From NCBI GenBank assembly GCA_004193285.1, contig SECP01000004.1, forward strand, positions 62,001 to 126,000: DNA of 64,000 nt, written 5' to 3'. Made by a program: the position numbers and the translations under genes. Below the pieces are notes generated by a model, which was not told the DNA's origin, did no database searches, and saw nothing but the letters and a program-made list of their open reading frames with translations. The stretch is from Myxococcales bacterium. GTDB taxonomy: Bacteria; Myxococcota_A; Polyangia; Polyangiales; Polyangiaceae. The number at the start of each line of letters is the position of its first letter. Position 1 is the first letter of the stretch. Of this stretch, positions 42,600 through 50,496 are shown piece by piece.

Positions 42600-44615
42600 T
42601 CACTCGCCGTTCTTCGGGCCTTCGTCGTAGGAGCGGGGGCGGTACTTCTTTTGCACGCCGTTGTTCTTCTCGCCGCTCTCGAGCGTGTCGCTGACGAGGA
42701 ACGCGAGCCACGAGCCCGGGTGATCGGCGGCGAGCTCGGTGAGCGCCTCGCTGTGCGGCAAAAAGATCTTCTCCTCCCACATGCACTGAAGCGCGAGGGA
42801 GATGAGGTTCGGATCGTTGGGCGCGAGCGCGAAGCCTCTGAGGTAGTGCGGCACCGCACGCTCGGCGCGGGCGAGGCGCGCGGCGGCATCCGGCGGGCCG
42901 CTTTCGGGTCTGCTCGCGAGGCGACAGAGCGTGTCCCCGTAGTAGATGTGGGCCATGGGCCACTTGGGCGCGAGGTCCTTGGCGATCCCGTTGTATTTCA
43001 GGCGTTCTTGCAGCTGGCCGCGCGCGCCGAGCATCACGGAGTAGTTGAGCTGCGCCTTGGCGCTGAGCGGAACCGCGCGGCGCGTTGCGTCCCAGAAGCT
43101 CAAGTCGTCCATGTAGTCCAGCGCGTGGGAGCGCGCTTGAAAGGCCTGCACGCCGAAGAAAGCTCCCAGCAGCAGCGCCGCCACGCGCTCTCGGGGGCTC
43201 CGCAGGAGGCGCGCGGCGCCGAGCGCGAGCACGAGGGAGGTGCCGACGGCCGGCAGGTACCAGAAGCGCTCTGCGCGCACCGTCGGCAGCAGGACCGCGA
43301 TGTTGGAGTGCGGAAAGTACGCGACCGGAAACCAAAGCAGGCCCGTCGCCAGCAGAGCCAGCGGCGCGAGGCGTTGCCGCCGCTCCAGCGCGCCCATCAG
43401 GCGCGTTCGCCAGCTCTGCACCAGGTTGGCCATGAGCGCGACCGTCCCCGCCAAGAGCGGCACGAGCGCGAGCAGCGCGCCCATCACGCTGCCGAAGAAG
43501 ACCCGACGGTCCGGCACGGGCTCGGCCCGGTAGGAGTAGTCGCCGCTCAACGTCCAAGGAAAGAGCACTTGCCCAACGCCGCCGGCGTACACGCGGAGCG
43601 CGGCCGCGACGCGCAGCGGCACCGGCGCGTCCACCAGCGGATTGTTGATGGGGTCGTGCGGGAGGCTCGGCTGCTGAAACCAGGCCAGGAACTTGAGCAG
43701 CTGCTGCTTGGCCCATGGCGTGCCGGGCGGCGGGGGCTCCAGCGCCGGCCGCGGCTGAGCCAACCATTTCTTGAGCTGATGCAACCACCCTTGAAGCCAG
43801 GTGGAGCCTGCCGGCACGCTCCAGAAGCCCTCCGGATGGGCGACGAACGTGAGGCGGCGGAACTCGGTGTAAAAAGCGAGCGCGACCGCGGCAGCGATGA
43901 ACGCGAGCAGCGCGCGCAGCAGGCGCATCGGCCGAGAGTGAAGCAGCGGCGCGCTCGTGAAAGCCGCGAGGCCGACGAGCGGCACCGCGACGATGACGCT
44001 CTCTTTGCTGAACAGGCCGAAGGTCACCGCCGCGAGCACACCGAGCGGCATGCCCCAGAGCGGCAAGCGGAGCGCGTGCAGCGCGGCCAACACCCCGAGG
44101 CCGCCCAGCACGTCCGCGATGCCCACGACGCCGGAGATGGCCTCCGTGAGCACGGCGGCCATGAGAAAGATCGCGCCGGAGAGCCAGCTCAGCTGGCGCC
44201 GCCCGGAGGCGGCCAGCACGAACCCGGCCAGGAGCGCCGCGTTGACGGCGTGGCCGATCACGTTGACCCAGTGATGGATGAACGGCTGGTGGCTCACGTG
44301 CCAGAGCAGGCGCCAGATCAGGTTCGGAATGGGCCGATACGAGCCAATGCTGCGGTCCGGCGGCAGCCCCCAAAAGTCGCGCGAGAAGGCGCCGAGGAAG
44401 GGCACCTTCGGGTCGTTGACGTACGGGTTGGCGAGCAGGGCCTCTTGCTCGTCGAAGATGTAGTTGCTGAGAGGGGACCGGACGTAGAGCAGGATCGAGA
44501 CGAGCAGCGCCGGTGCGAAGGCGATCGAGAAGCGCGGATCTTGTTCCTCGAAATAGCGCCGGACCGACGAATACAGGCCGCGCAGGGGTTGAACAATCCG
44601 ACTCAGAAACGCCAA
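42600..44615 (-). CDS. TMTC-like multi-pass membrane protein with C-terminal TPRs
   Basis: The 671-aa protein has an N-terminal transmembrane helix, then FDEQEALLANPYVND and DFWG-PPDRSIGSYRPIPNL, the luminal-loop signature of TMTC/GT-C O-mannosyltransferase-like proteins. Some ten further helices follow. The soluble C-terminal region (about 520-650) is TPR-like (AKAQLNYSVMLGARGQLQERLKYN, PHYLRGFALAPNDPNLI). Eukaryotic TMTCs O-mannosylate proteins; bacterial members are not characterised as far as I know. It is divergent from the pseudokinase gene by only 37 bp. Confidence 0.82.
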   Translation of the reverse strand: MAFLSRIVQPLRGLYSSVRRYFEEQDPRFSIAFAPALLVSILLYVRSPLSNYIFDEQEALLANPYVNDPKVPFLGAFSRDFWGLPPDRSIGSYRPIPNLIWRLLWHVSHQPFIHHWVNVIGHAVNAALLAGFVLAASGRRQLSWLSGAIFLMAAVLTEAISGVVGIADVLGGLGVLAALHALRLPLWGMPLGVLAAVTFGLFSKESVIVAVPLVGLAAFTSAPLLHSRPMRLLRALLAFIAAAVALAFYTEFRRLTFVAHPEGFWSVPAGSTWLQGWLHQLKKWLAQPRPALEPPPPGTPWAKQQLLKFLAWFQQPSLPHDPINNPLVDAPVPLRVAAALRVYAGGVGQVLFPWTLSGDYSYRAEPVPDRRVFFGSVMGALLALVPLLAGTVALMANLVQSWRTRLMGALERRQRLAPLALLATGLLWFPVAYFPHSNIAVLLPTVRAERFWYLPAVGTSLVLALGAARLLRSPRERVAALLLGAFFGVQAFQARSHALDYMDDLSFWDATRRAVPLSAKAQLNYSVMLGARGQLQERLKYNGIAKDLAPKWPMAHIYYGDTLCRLASRPESGPPDAAARLARAERAVPHYLRGFALAPNDPNLISLALQCMWEEKIFLPHSEALTELAADHPGSWLAFLVSDTLESGEKNNGVQKKYRPRSYDEGPKNGE

Positions 44616-44652
44616 CGGGACCCTCGTCTAGCGCTATAAGGTTCGGGCAACA

Positions 44653-45999
44653 ATGCCCGAGGCGGTCACCTTCGACGGGTGCGAGATCATTCGCAAGCTT
44701 TCCTCCGGGCCGGTTTGCGACCTGTACCGCGCGGTCCAGGAGCCCCTGGGCCGCACCGTGCTGATCAAGGCGCTCGGCCAGAACATCCTGCCCTCGTCCC
44801 CGTTCGCCTCCACGCTGGAGCGCGAGGCGCGCCTCTTGAGCGGGCTCGACCACCCCGGCATCGTCAGAGTGCACGACTTCGTCAAGCGCGGCGACCGCAT
44901 GTGGCTCGTGCTCGAGCACGTGGGCGGCGTCACGCTGGAGGAGCTGCGCATCAAATCCAAGCGGCTGGACCAGGCGGCCGCGGTCGCGCTTGCCCTGCGA
45001 CTGACCGAAGTGCTCGCGCACGCTCACGAGCACGGCGTGGTGCATCGCGACCTCTCGCCGAAGAACGTTCTCGTCTCCAAGCGCGGCGAGGTGAAGCTCA
45101 TCAACTTCGCCCTCGCGGTCGACGAGCGCATGCCCACCGCGCCCGAGCTGCTGGACGGCGGCACCGGCTACCTGGGTCCCGTGTACATGTCGCCCGAGCA
45201 AATCTTGGGTGAGCCCGCCGACCCGCGCTCGGACTTGTTCTCCGTCGGAGTCATCCTCTACGAGCTGCTCGCCGGCGCTCGACCGTTCGAAGGCCCGGAC
45301 GAGCGCTCCACGTCGCTGCGCATTCGGCAGAGCCCCCCTCCGCCGCTCGCTCAAGGTGCGGTCAAGGTGAGCGGCAGCGTGGAGCGTCTGGTCGCGCGCT
45401 GCTTGGAAAAATTACCAAGCGATCGCGTCGGCAGCGCGCAGGAGCTCGCCTCGGAGCTGCGCCAGGCCCTGCGGGAGCTGTGGGACGGCGCCCCCGAAGG
45501 CGCGGTGCTGAGCGCGCTCGCAAGTGCCGGAGTCGTCGAGGCCAAAGTGGCGGCTCCCAAGCCCGCGGCCCGCGCCGTGCCCCGCGCATCACTGCGCTCG
45601 GTCACGCTCGGCCTCGCGCTGGTTTGCCTGGGAATCGTCGTGAGCGGCGGGGTTTTGCGGCGCGCGTTCGGTCCCGCCGAAGCGAGTCGACGCGCTGCGG
45701 CACCGCTCTCCACTCCGGGCGTGGAAGCGGCAGAGCTGCGCGTCGTCGCGCACCCGTGGGCGCATGTGTTCGTGGACGGCCAGCAGCGGGAGACCACGCC
45801 GTTTGCGCGCCCGCTCAAGCTGAGCCCCGGCACCCATTACATTCGTTTGGAGCACCCGAACGCACCGCCCGAACGGCGTACGGTATCGATGGCAGTGGGT
45901 GAAGGCGTGCTGCTCGAGGTGGACATGAAGGTAGTGGCGCCGAAAGGTTCCGCGGCCACGATAGCGCCGTCGGCCTCCGCCGAGCTCGCGAGCCCCTGA
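44653..45999 (+). CDS. Ser/Thr kinase-like protein, probable pseudokinase, with TM helix and PEGA domain
   Basis: The 448-aa protein has a kinase fold at residues 9-275. Lys39 (VLIKAL), Glu58 and HRDLSPKNV (Asp133) are present. The DFG motif is NFA (Asn151-Phe152-Ala153), so the Mg-binding Asp is missing, and the Gly loop is degraded to LSSGPVCDLY. A transmembrane helix lies near 302-320 (TLGLALVCLGIVVSGGV). The extracytoplasmic part has a PEGA domain near 360-415 (WAHVFVDGQQRETTPFA, LSPGTHYIRLEHPNAPP). Loss of both elements points to a pseudokinase that may allosterically control another kinase. The intact neighbour at 46157 is the obvious candidate, by position only. Confidence 0.88.
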   Translation: MPEAVTFDGCEIIRKLSSGPVCDLYRAVQEPLGRTVLIKALGQNILPSSPFASTLEREARLLSGLDHPGIVRVHDFVKRGDRMWLVLEHVGGVTLEELRIKSKRLDQAAAVALALRLTEVLAHAHEHGVVHRDLSPKNVLVSKRGEVKLINFALAVDERMPTAPELLDGGTGYLGPVYMSPEQILGEPADPRSDLFSVGVILYELLAGARPFEGPDERSTSLRIRQSPPPPLAQGAVKVSGSVERLVARCLEKLPSDRVGSAQELASELRQALRELWDGAPEGAVLSALASAGVVEAKVAAPKPAARAVPRASLRSVTLGLALVCLGIVVSGGVLRRAFGPAEASRRAAAPLSTPGVEAAELRVVAHPWAHVFVDGQQRETTPFARPLKLSPGTHYIRLEHPNAPPERRTVSMAVGEGVLLEVDMKVVAPKGSAATIAPSASAELASP

Positions 46000-46156
46000 G
46001 AGCCAAACCAGCGCGCAGAGTGGTGCGATGTAGGTGTGTCTGGCTGAGACGAACTGAGCCGGTTGCGACTCGCATGCCTCATGTTTCCGTGGCATACCAA
46101 TGTGAGGCGAAGCCGCGCAGTTCGTGCGGTTCGCGTTGCATGCTCAGGTCGAACTC
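46000..46156 (+). promoter_or_regulatory. Intergenic region between two kinase genes
   Basis: The 157-bp gap has no ORF. It holds a loose inverted repeat (GCCTCAT near 46076 with GTGAGGC near 46100) that could shape the leader of the second kinase. A GTG at 46124 is an alternative start for the downstream gene. Confidence 0.3.
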
Positions 46157-48037
46157 ATGGCCGCGGAACTGAAGTCGGGCTCCACGCTCGGCAGGTACGA
46201 GCTCCTCGTGAGGCTCGGCCGAGGCGGCATGGCGAGCGTCTGGGTCGCTCGCGAGCGGGCCCCGGTGAGCGGCAAGCAGCGCTTGGTAGCCGTAAAAGCG
46301 ATGCTGCCGGAGCTACTCCGCCACTCGGACTTCCGCGCCATGTTTCTCGAAGAGGGACAGATCGTGCGGAGTATCGACCACCCGCACGTGGTCAAGGTGC
46401 ACGAGGTGTCGGAGGACCGCGGCATCTTGTACATGGCGATGGAGTGGGTCGAAGGGGACTCGCTCCGCACCCTGATCAAAGAAGCGCGCCGGCGCCGCGC
46501 CATCCCTTCGGAGATTGCGGTCAAGATCATCGCGGACGCGGCCGCCGGTTTGCATGCCGCGCACGAGCTGCGCGGCTGGGACGGTGAGCTGCGCAACATC
46601 GTCCATTGCGACGTGTCGCCGCACAACATCTTGGTCGGGTTGGACGGCCGCGCCAAGCTGGTGGACTTCGGCGTCGCCAACGCCACCGCCCACAGTGACC
46701 TCGGGTCGGAAGACAAGATCAAGGGCAAATTCGGCTACATGTCGCCCGAGCAGGCGCGCGCCGAAAAGCTCGATCGCCGGAGTGACGTGTTCGCGCTCGG
46801 CATCGTGCTGTTCGAGCTGCTAACCGGTGAGCGCCTGTTCCGTGGCGAGAACGCCGCACACTCTTTGGAGCTGGTAAAGCGCGGGCCCATCCCGGACCCC
46901 GCGGAGCTCAACCCCAAGCTCTCGCCGCAGCTCGTGGCCATCGTGCAAAAGGCGCTCGAGCGGGACGTTCGGCAGCGTTATCAAACTTCGCTGGAGCTGG
47001 CGGAGGCGCTGGAGCGCTGCCTGGTGCAAGAGCGGGTCCTCGTCTCGCACGCCAGCGTCGGCCAGCTCGTGCGCCGCGTGCTCGGGTCGCGGATCGAGAC
47101 CCAGCGCCAAGCCTTGCGCGAAGCGCTCACCGCGAGTGACGGCGTGGTGGCGGCCGGCTTGGTGCCCGATCACCCAGCCGCGCCCGAATATTCGCACCCG
47201 CACCTTTCGAGCGCAGGCTTCCCGGTTTCGCCCTCGGAGCCGCCGACCTCGAGCTCCCTCTCCTACAAGTCGTCTACGCCGCGGCCGCAGAGCTTGGAGC
47301 TGCCGCCCAAGCGCAGGTCTTCGGTCGCGCCGTTCGGGGTGGCTCTCTTCGGGCTCGCCGCGGCGGGCGCAGCGGTGTGGTTCGCCAACAATCAAGTGGG
47401 CAAGCCCCTGCCGGATTCGGGAGCGAGCATCGGCGTGCAAGCGGCGACGCGCGGCTCGAAGCCGCTGCCGGGCGACTACACGCAGGAGCCGGGACCCTCC
47501 GGCGTCAACATCGACAGCATCCCCCTCGCCGCGGAAGAAGTCGCGGCCGCGAGGGCGCGCGGGTCGCATCCGCTCAAGCCGTCAGACGCGGCTCCGCCCG
47601 TTGGGGACAAGCCTAGCAAGCCAGAAAAGCCCGAAAAGCCGGCGGAAGCGAAGCCCACCGCCGCACCGGAGAAAGAGCCGAGCGTCGAGGTCGAAGCTCC
47701 GGCCCTGCCCGCGGCGGCGGAGTTACCGCCCGCGCCGACGGAGAAGCCGCCACCTCCAGACCAGCGCACGCCGCTCAATCGTTCCTCCGCCCTCACCGCG
47801 CTGAGCAAGGCGGCAAGCTCCGCGTCGAGCTGTAAGCGTGAAGGTGGCCCCAGCGGTGTGGGCAGCGCGAGCATCACTTTTTCGCCGGACGGCCCGGTCT
47901 CGTCGGTGAGCCTCGCCGCGCCCTTCGCGGGGACGCCGGTGGGCAGCTGCGTGCAGGCCGTGTTCCGAGGCGCGCACGTGCCGCCGTTCAGCGGGAGCGC
48001 GGTCACGCTGAGCAAGAGCTTCCGCATTCCGGACTGA
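46157..48037 (+). CDS. Ser/Thr protein kinase with TM helix and AgmX-like C-terminal domain
   Basis: The 626-aa protein starts at ATG 46157. The kinase domain (about residues 12-285) has LGRGGMASVW, Lys47, the loop motif HCDVSPHN (His150-Cys151-Asp152, so non-RD) and an intact DFG at 170-172. Non-RD kinases usually do not need activation-loop phosphorylation. A transmembrane helix lies near 397-415. After a Lys/Pro/Glu-rich linker (about 470-545) the last 70 residues (CKREGGPSGVGSASITFSPDG and GTPVGSCVQAVFRGAHVPPF) match the C-terminal domain of AgmX/PglI-type gliding proteins and TonB-like modules. It is therefore a candidate regulator reaching into the periplasm. It is convergent with the TonB/AgmX-like gene. 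Confidence 0.9.
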   Translation: MAAELKSGSTLGRYELLVRLGRGGMASVWVARERAPVSGKQRLVAVKAMLPELLRHSDFRAMFLEEGQIVRSIDHPHVVKVHEVSEDRGILYMAMEWVEGDSLRTLIKEARRRRAIPSEIAVKIIADAAAGLHAAHELRGWDGELRNIVHCDVSPHNILVGLDGRAKLVDFGVANATAHSDLGSEDKIKGKFGYMSPEQARAEKLDRRSDVFALGIVLFELLTGERLFRGENAAHSLELVKRGPIPDPAELNPKLSPQLVAIVQKALERDVRQRYQTSLELAEALERCLVQERVLVSHASVGQLVRRVLGSRIETQRQALREALTASDGVVAAGLVPDHPAAPEYSHPHLSSAGFPVSPSEPPTSSSLSYKSSTPRPQSLELPPKRRSSVAPFGVALFGLAAAGAAVWFANNQVGKPLPDSGASIGVQAATRGSKPLPGDYTQEPGPSGVNIDSIPLAAEEVAAARARGSHPLKPSDAAPPVGDKPSKPEKPEKPAEAKPTAAPEKEPSVEVEAPALPAAAELPPAPTEKPPPPDQRTPLNRSSALTALSKAASSASSCKREGGPSGVGSASITFSPDGPVSSVSLAAPFAGTPVGSCVQAVFRGAHVPPFSGSAVTLSKSFRIPD

Positions 48038-48047
48038 GCCGAAGCGG

Positions 48048-49124
48048 TTAGAGCAGCTCTTCGCTCACGACGTGCGCGTGAACCATGCGCCGCGCCTTCG
48101 CCCCGATGTCGGCGGGGTCCCCCATCAGCGAGAGCGGCGCGAGCGGGTTCTTCGGATTGAGCAGGTCCACCTTGGTGGAGCGCGGTCCGCCGCCTTGCTT
48201 GAGCGGAATACCGAGCACGTCCACCGAGACCCCTGGATCCGCGCCGCTCGGGAGCTCCAGATGCGACGTCACCGCGATCGTGAGCCGGACGCTCTTGCCC
48301 TTGGGCACCGAGAGCTTGCGCTGGGCCAGCGCCTGCGCGGTCTGGCGCGCCACGCGACTCCACACCTCGCGATCGCCGGAGGCGCTCCCGACCGAGCTCG
48401 AGACGAGCTTGCCGTCCCCGTCGATGATGAACACGAACGACGCCTGGCCGTTGAGGGGCGCCGACGACGAGTAAACGGCGGCTTCGATGGAGCGAAGCAC
48501 GGGGCTGCCGGAGCCGCGACCGCTGGCGGTGTCTTGGCTCAGCAGCCCTTGCGCGAGGGCGCGGTCCAAGCGGCGCTTCACGCGAGCTGCCCTTTCGGCC
48601 GCTCCTTCCGCGCGCGCGGAAACCGGCGCAGGAGGCGGCGAAGCGGCGGCCGCCCGCAGCGCGAATGGATTCGTGCTCCCGACGCCCAACTGCGAGAGGC
48701 TCAGCCGCGAGGGAGGCGCGGCGGGTCCATCGCCGACGTCCTCGGTAGGGACGGCTGCCCCTGCGGCGTCTGCCACTTCGTCCGCGGCGGCTTCCGCCGT
48801 CGCGAGGGGCGCAGACGACGCCGTGCCGCCGCCGGCGGCGCGAGGCCGAGCCGCCGAAGCGACGCTCTCCTCCGGGGCTTGGTCCCGAGCCTCTGCCTCC
48901 GCCTCTGCTTCCAGCAGCGGCTCGAGCATCTGCACCTCGAGCTCCGAGGCGGGGCTTTCGATGACGGGCGCGGCAACGGGAGGGTGCGCATGACGCCAGG
49001 CTCCGAACCCGAGCAGCGCAGCGTGGAGCGCGACCGAGGGCACCAGCCAAGCGGCTCGCCTTCGTCTACCGCTGACTCGATCCGGCACGGCCGAAGGCTT
49101 ACCCCTGCGCTGGGGGCCGGGCAA
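48048..49124 (-). CDS. TonB/AgmX-like periplasmic-spanning protein
   Basis: The 358-aa protein has a short basic N-terminus, one anchor helix near 29-45 (LVPSVALHAALLGFGAW), a Glu/Ala/Pro-rich spacer (about 50-190) and a folded C-terminal region near 200-310. That region contains AVYSSSAPLNGQASFVFIIDGDGKLVS and RQTAQALAQRKLSVPKGKSVR. The layout is that of energy-transducing TonB-like proteins. No ExbB/ExbD pair is adjacent. The start at 49124 overlaps the upstream glycosyltransferase by 26 bp; a GTG at 49088 is the alternative. Confidence 0.72.
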   Translation of the reverse strand: MPGPQRRGKPSAVPDRVSGRRRRAAWLVPSVALHAALLGFGAWRHAHPPVAAPVIESPASELEVQMLEPLLEAEAEAEARDQAPEESVASAARPRAAGGGTASSAPLATAEAAADEVADAAGAAVPTEDVGDGPAAPPSRLSLSQLGVGSTNPFALRAAAASPPPAPVSARAEGAAERAARVKRRLDRALAQGLLSQDTASGRGSGSPVLRSIEAAVYSSSAPLNGQASFVFIIDGDGKLVSSSVGSASGDREVWSRVARQTAQALAQRKLSVPKGKSVRLTIAVTSHLELPSGADPGVSVDVLGIPLKQGGGPRSTKVDLLNPKNPLAPLSLMGDPADIGAKARRMVHAHVVSEELL

Positions 49125-50496
49125 CGCGCTCGCTCGCGCGCAGGGCGGCCGCCGCCAAAATGCAGAAGATCGGCGACAAAAACAGGTGGTAGCGATCTTC
49201 CCCGAAAAACACGACGTGGGTCGCCGCGGTCGCCAGCACGGTGGCCATCGCCATCCGGCCGACGCTGCCGAGGTAGGGGCGGCCCGGCAACGGCAGGAAA
49301 GCTACGAGCGGCGCCGCCACCACGAGCCAGTGCAGCGGGTGCTGCTCGTCCGCGAGCCCGTAGAAGGCGAGGCCACACAAGAGCACCAGCAAGGCGGCCT
49401 GCCAGTACCGCTCCCGCTCGCGCAGACGACGGAGGGGCCGCGCCACGATCGCCATCGCGGCAACGACCAGCAGCGCGAGGTGGGCGGCCGTGAGCAACCC
49501 GCGCGCCGCCGCGCGCCGCGATTCCGGCCACGCTTCGGGATCTGCTTCGTGCACGTACTCCACCGCGAAGGATTCGTGGTCGAACGTCTGCGCGAGCTTC
49601 TTTGGCGCGACGCTCAGCCACCGGCCGGGGGACTCCTGAATCTTCTTCCAACCGACCTTGCCCCAGCAGTCGTCCTGCTGCACCTGACCGGTGACGTTCG
49701 GGCAGCCGTCCTTGCCGCGGAGGGTCTGAAAGCGCCCTGTCTCCGTGATCGCGCCGATGGCTAGGTTCCAGCCGCCGTTCGTGCTCACCAGCGCGCAGCC
49801 GTCCATGCGCGCGCAGTTGCGAGCGGTCCAGGGCAGGACCACCGCCAGCGTCACCGCGAGCAGCGCGGCCGAGCGCGTCACCGCGTGGAGCAGCGGCCGC
49901 GGCTCACTCAGCGCGATGAGCGGGAACAGGAGGAGACTTGCGGGTCGCGTCAGCGTGAGCAGCCCCAGGACCAGCCCGCCGAAGACCACGGCGCGCCACT
50001 GCCCGCGAAACCGCAGGAGGATCCACATCAAGAGCAGGAGCAGGAACGCGCTCGGGATCTCGGTCATCACGAGCGCGCTGTAAGCGATGAGCCCTGGGTG
50101 CAAGGCGACCAGGCCCCCGGCGATGCGCGCTCGCGTCGCGCCCAGGTAAGGCAGCGCGATGCGATGCGCGAGCACCGCGCTCAGTGCCCCCAGGGCCGCG
50201 CTCAGCAGTGGGGCTACGAGCAGGTGGTCACCGAAGATCTTGTAGAAAAAACCGAGGATGGCGCTGTAACCCACCGGGTAATGAGTCCACGGCTTCCACA
50301 CGCTCACCCCGCGGATGAGCACGTCCTCCGAGTAGCCCAGGCCCGCGGCGATGCGGCTCGCGCCGAGGTGGTAATAGTGGCCGTCCCACACCGGCTCGCG
50401 CGCCCAGGCGATGGCGACGAACAGGCGCGGGAGCAGCGCCACCAGGCCCAGAGCGCAAGAGTACGCAACGTCCGCGGCGCGGCGCGGCGCCGTCAA
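49099..50496 (-). CDS. GT-C family (PMT/ArnT-like) membrane glycosyltransferase
   Basis: The 465-aa protein has about ten transmembrane helices. Its first periplasmic loop reads REPVWDGHYYHLGASRIAAG, where the Asp fits the GT-C catalytic position, and VWKPWTHYPVGYSAILGFF follows. The C-terminal FFGEDRYHLFLSP is typical of lipid-linked sugar transferases. The start is a TTG that overlaps the upstream stop as TTGA, a rare but consistent coupling with the MinD fusion gene; other starts would give non-family sequence. The substrate is unknown. Confidence 0.83.
   Translation of the reverse strand: MTAPRRAADVAYSCALGLVALLPRLFVAIAWAREPVWDGHYYHLGASRIAAGLGYSEDVLIRGVSVWKPWTHYPVGYSAILGFFYKIFGDHLLVAPLLSAALGALSAVLAHRIALPYLGATRARIAGGLVALHPGLIAYSALVMTEIPSAFLLLLLMWILLRFRGQWRAVVFGGLVLGLLTLTRPASLLLFPLIALSEPRPLLHAVTRSAALLAVTLAVVLPWTARNCARMDGCALVSTNGGWNLAIGAITETGRFQTLRGKDGCPNVTGQVQQDDCWGKVGWKKIQESPGRWLSVAPKKLAQTFDHESFAVEYVHEADPEAWPESRRAAARGLLTAAHLALLVVAAMAIVARPLRRLRERERYWQAALLVLLCGLAFYGLADEQHPLHWLVVAAPLVAFLPLPGRPYLGSVGRMAMATVLATAATHVVFFGEDRYHLFLSPIFCILAAAALRASERVARPPAQG

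Noticed and set aside
44634-44639. TATAAG as a -10 box before the pseudokinase gene
   Set aside because: No matching -35 element and only about 13 bases to the ATG; not enough to call a promoter.
42370-45354. Minus-strand frame of about 990 codons
   Set aside because: Arg/Ala/Pro-rich shadow of the TMTC-like gene, the peptidase and part of the pseudokinase gene. No family motif.
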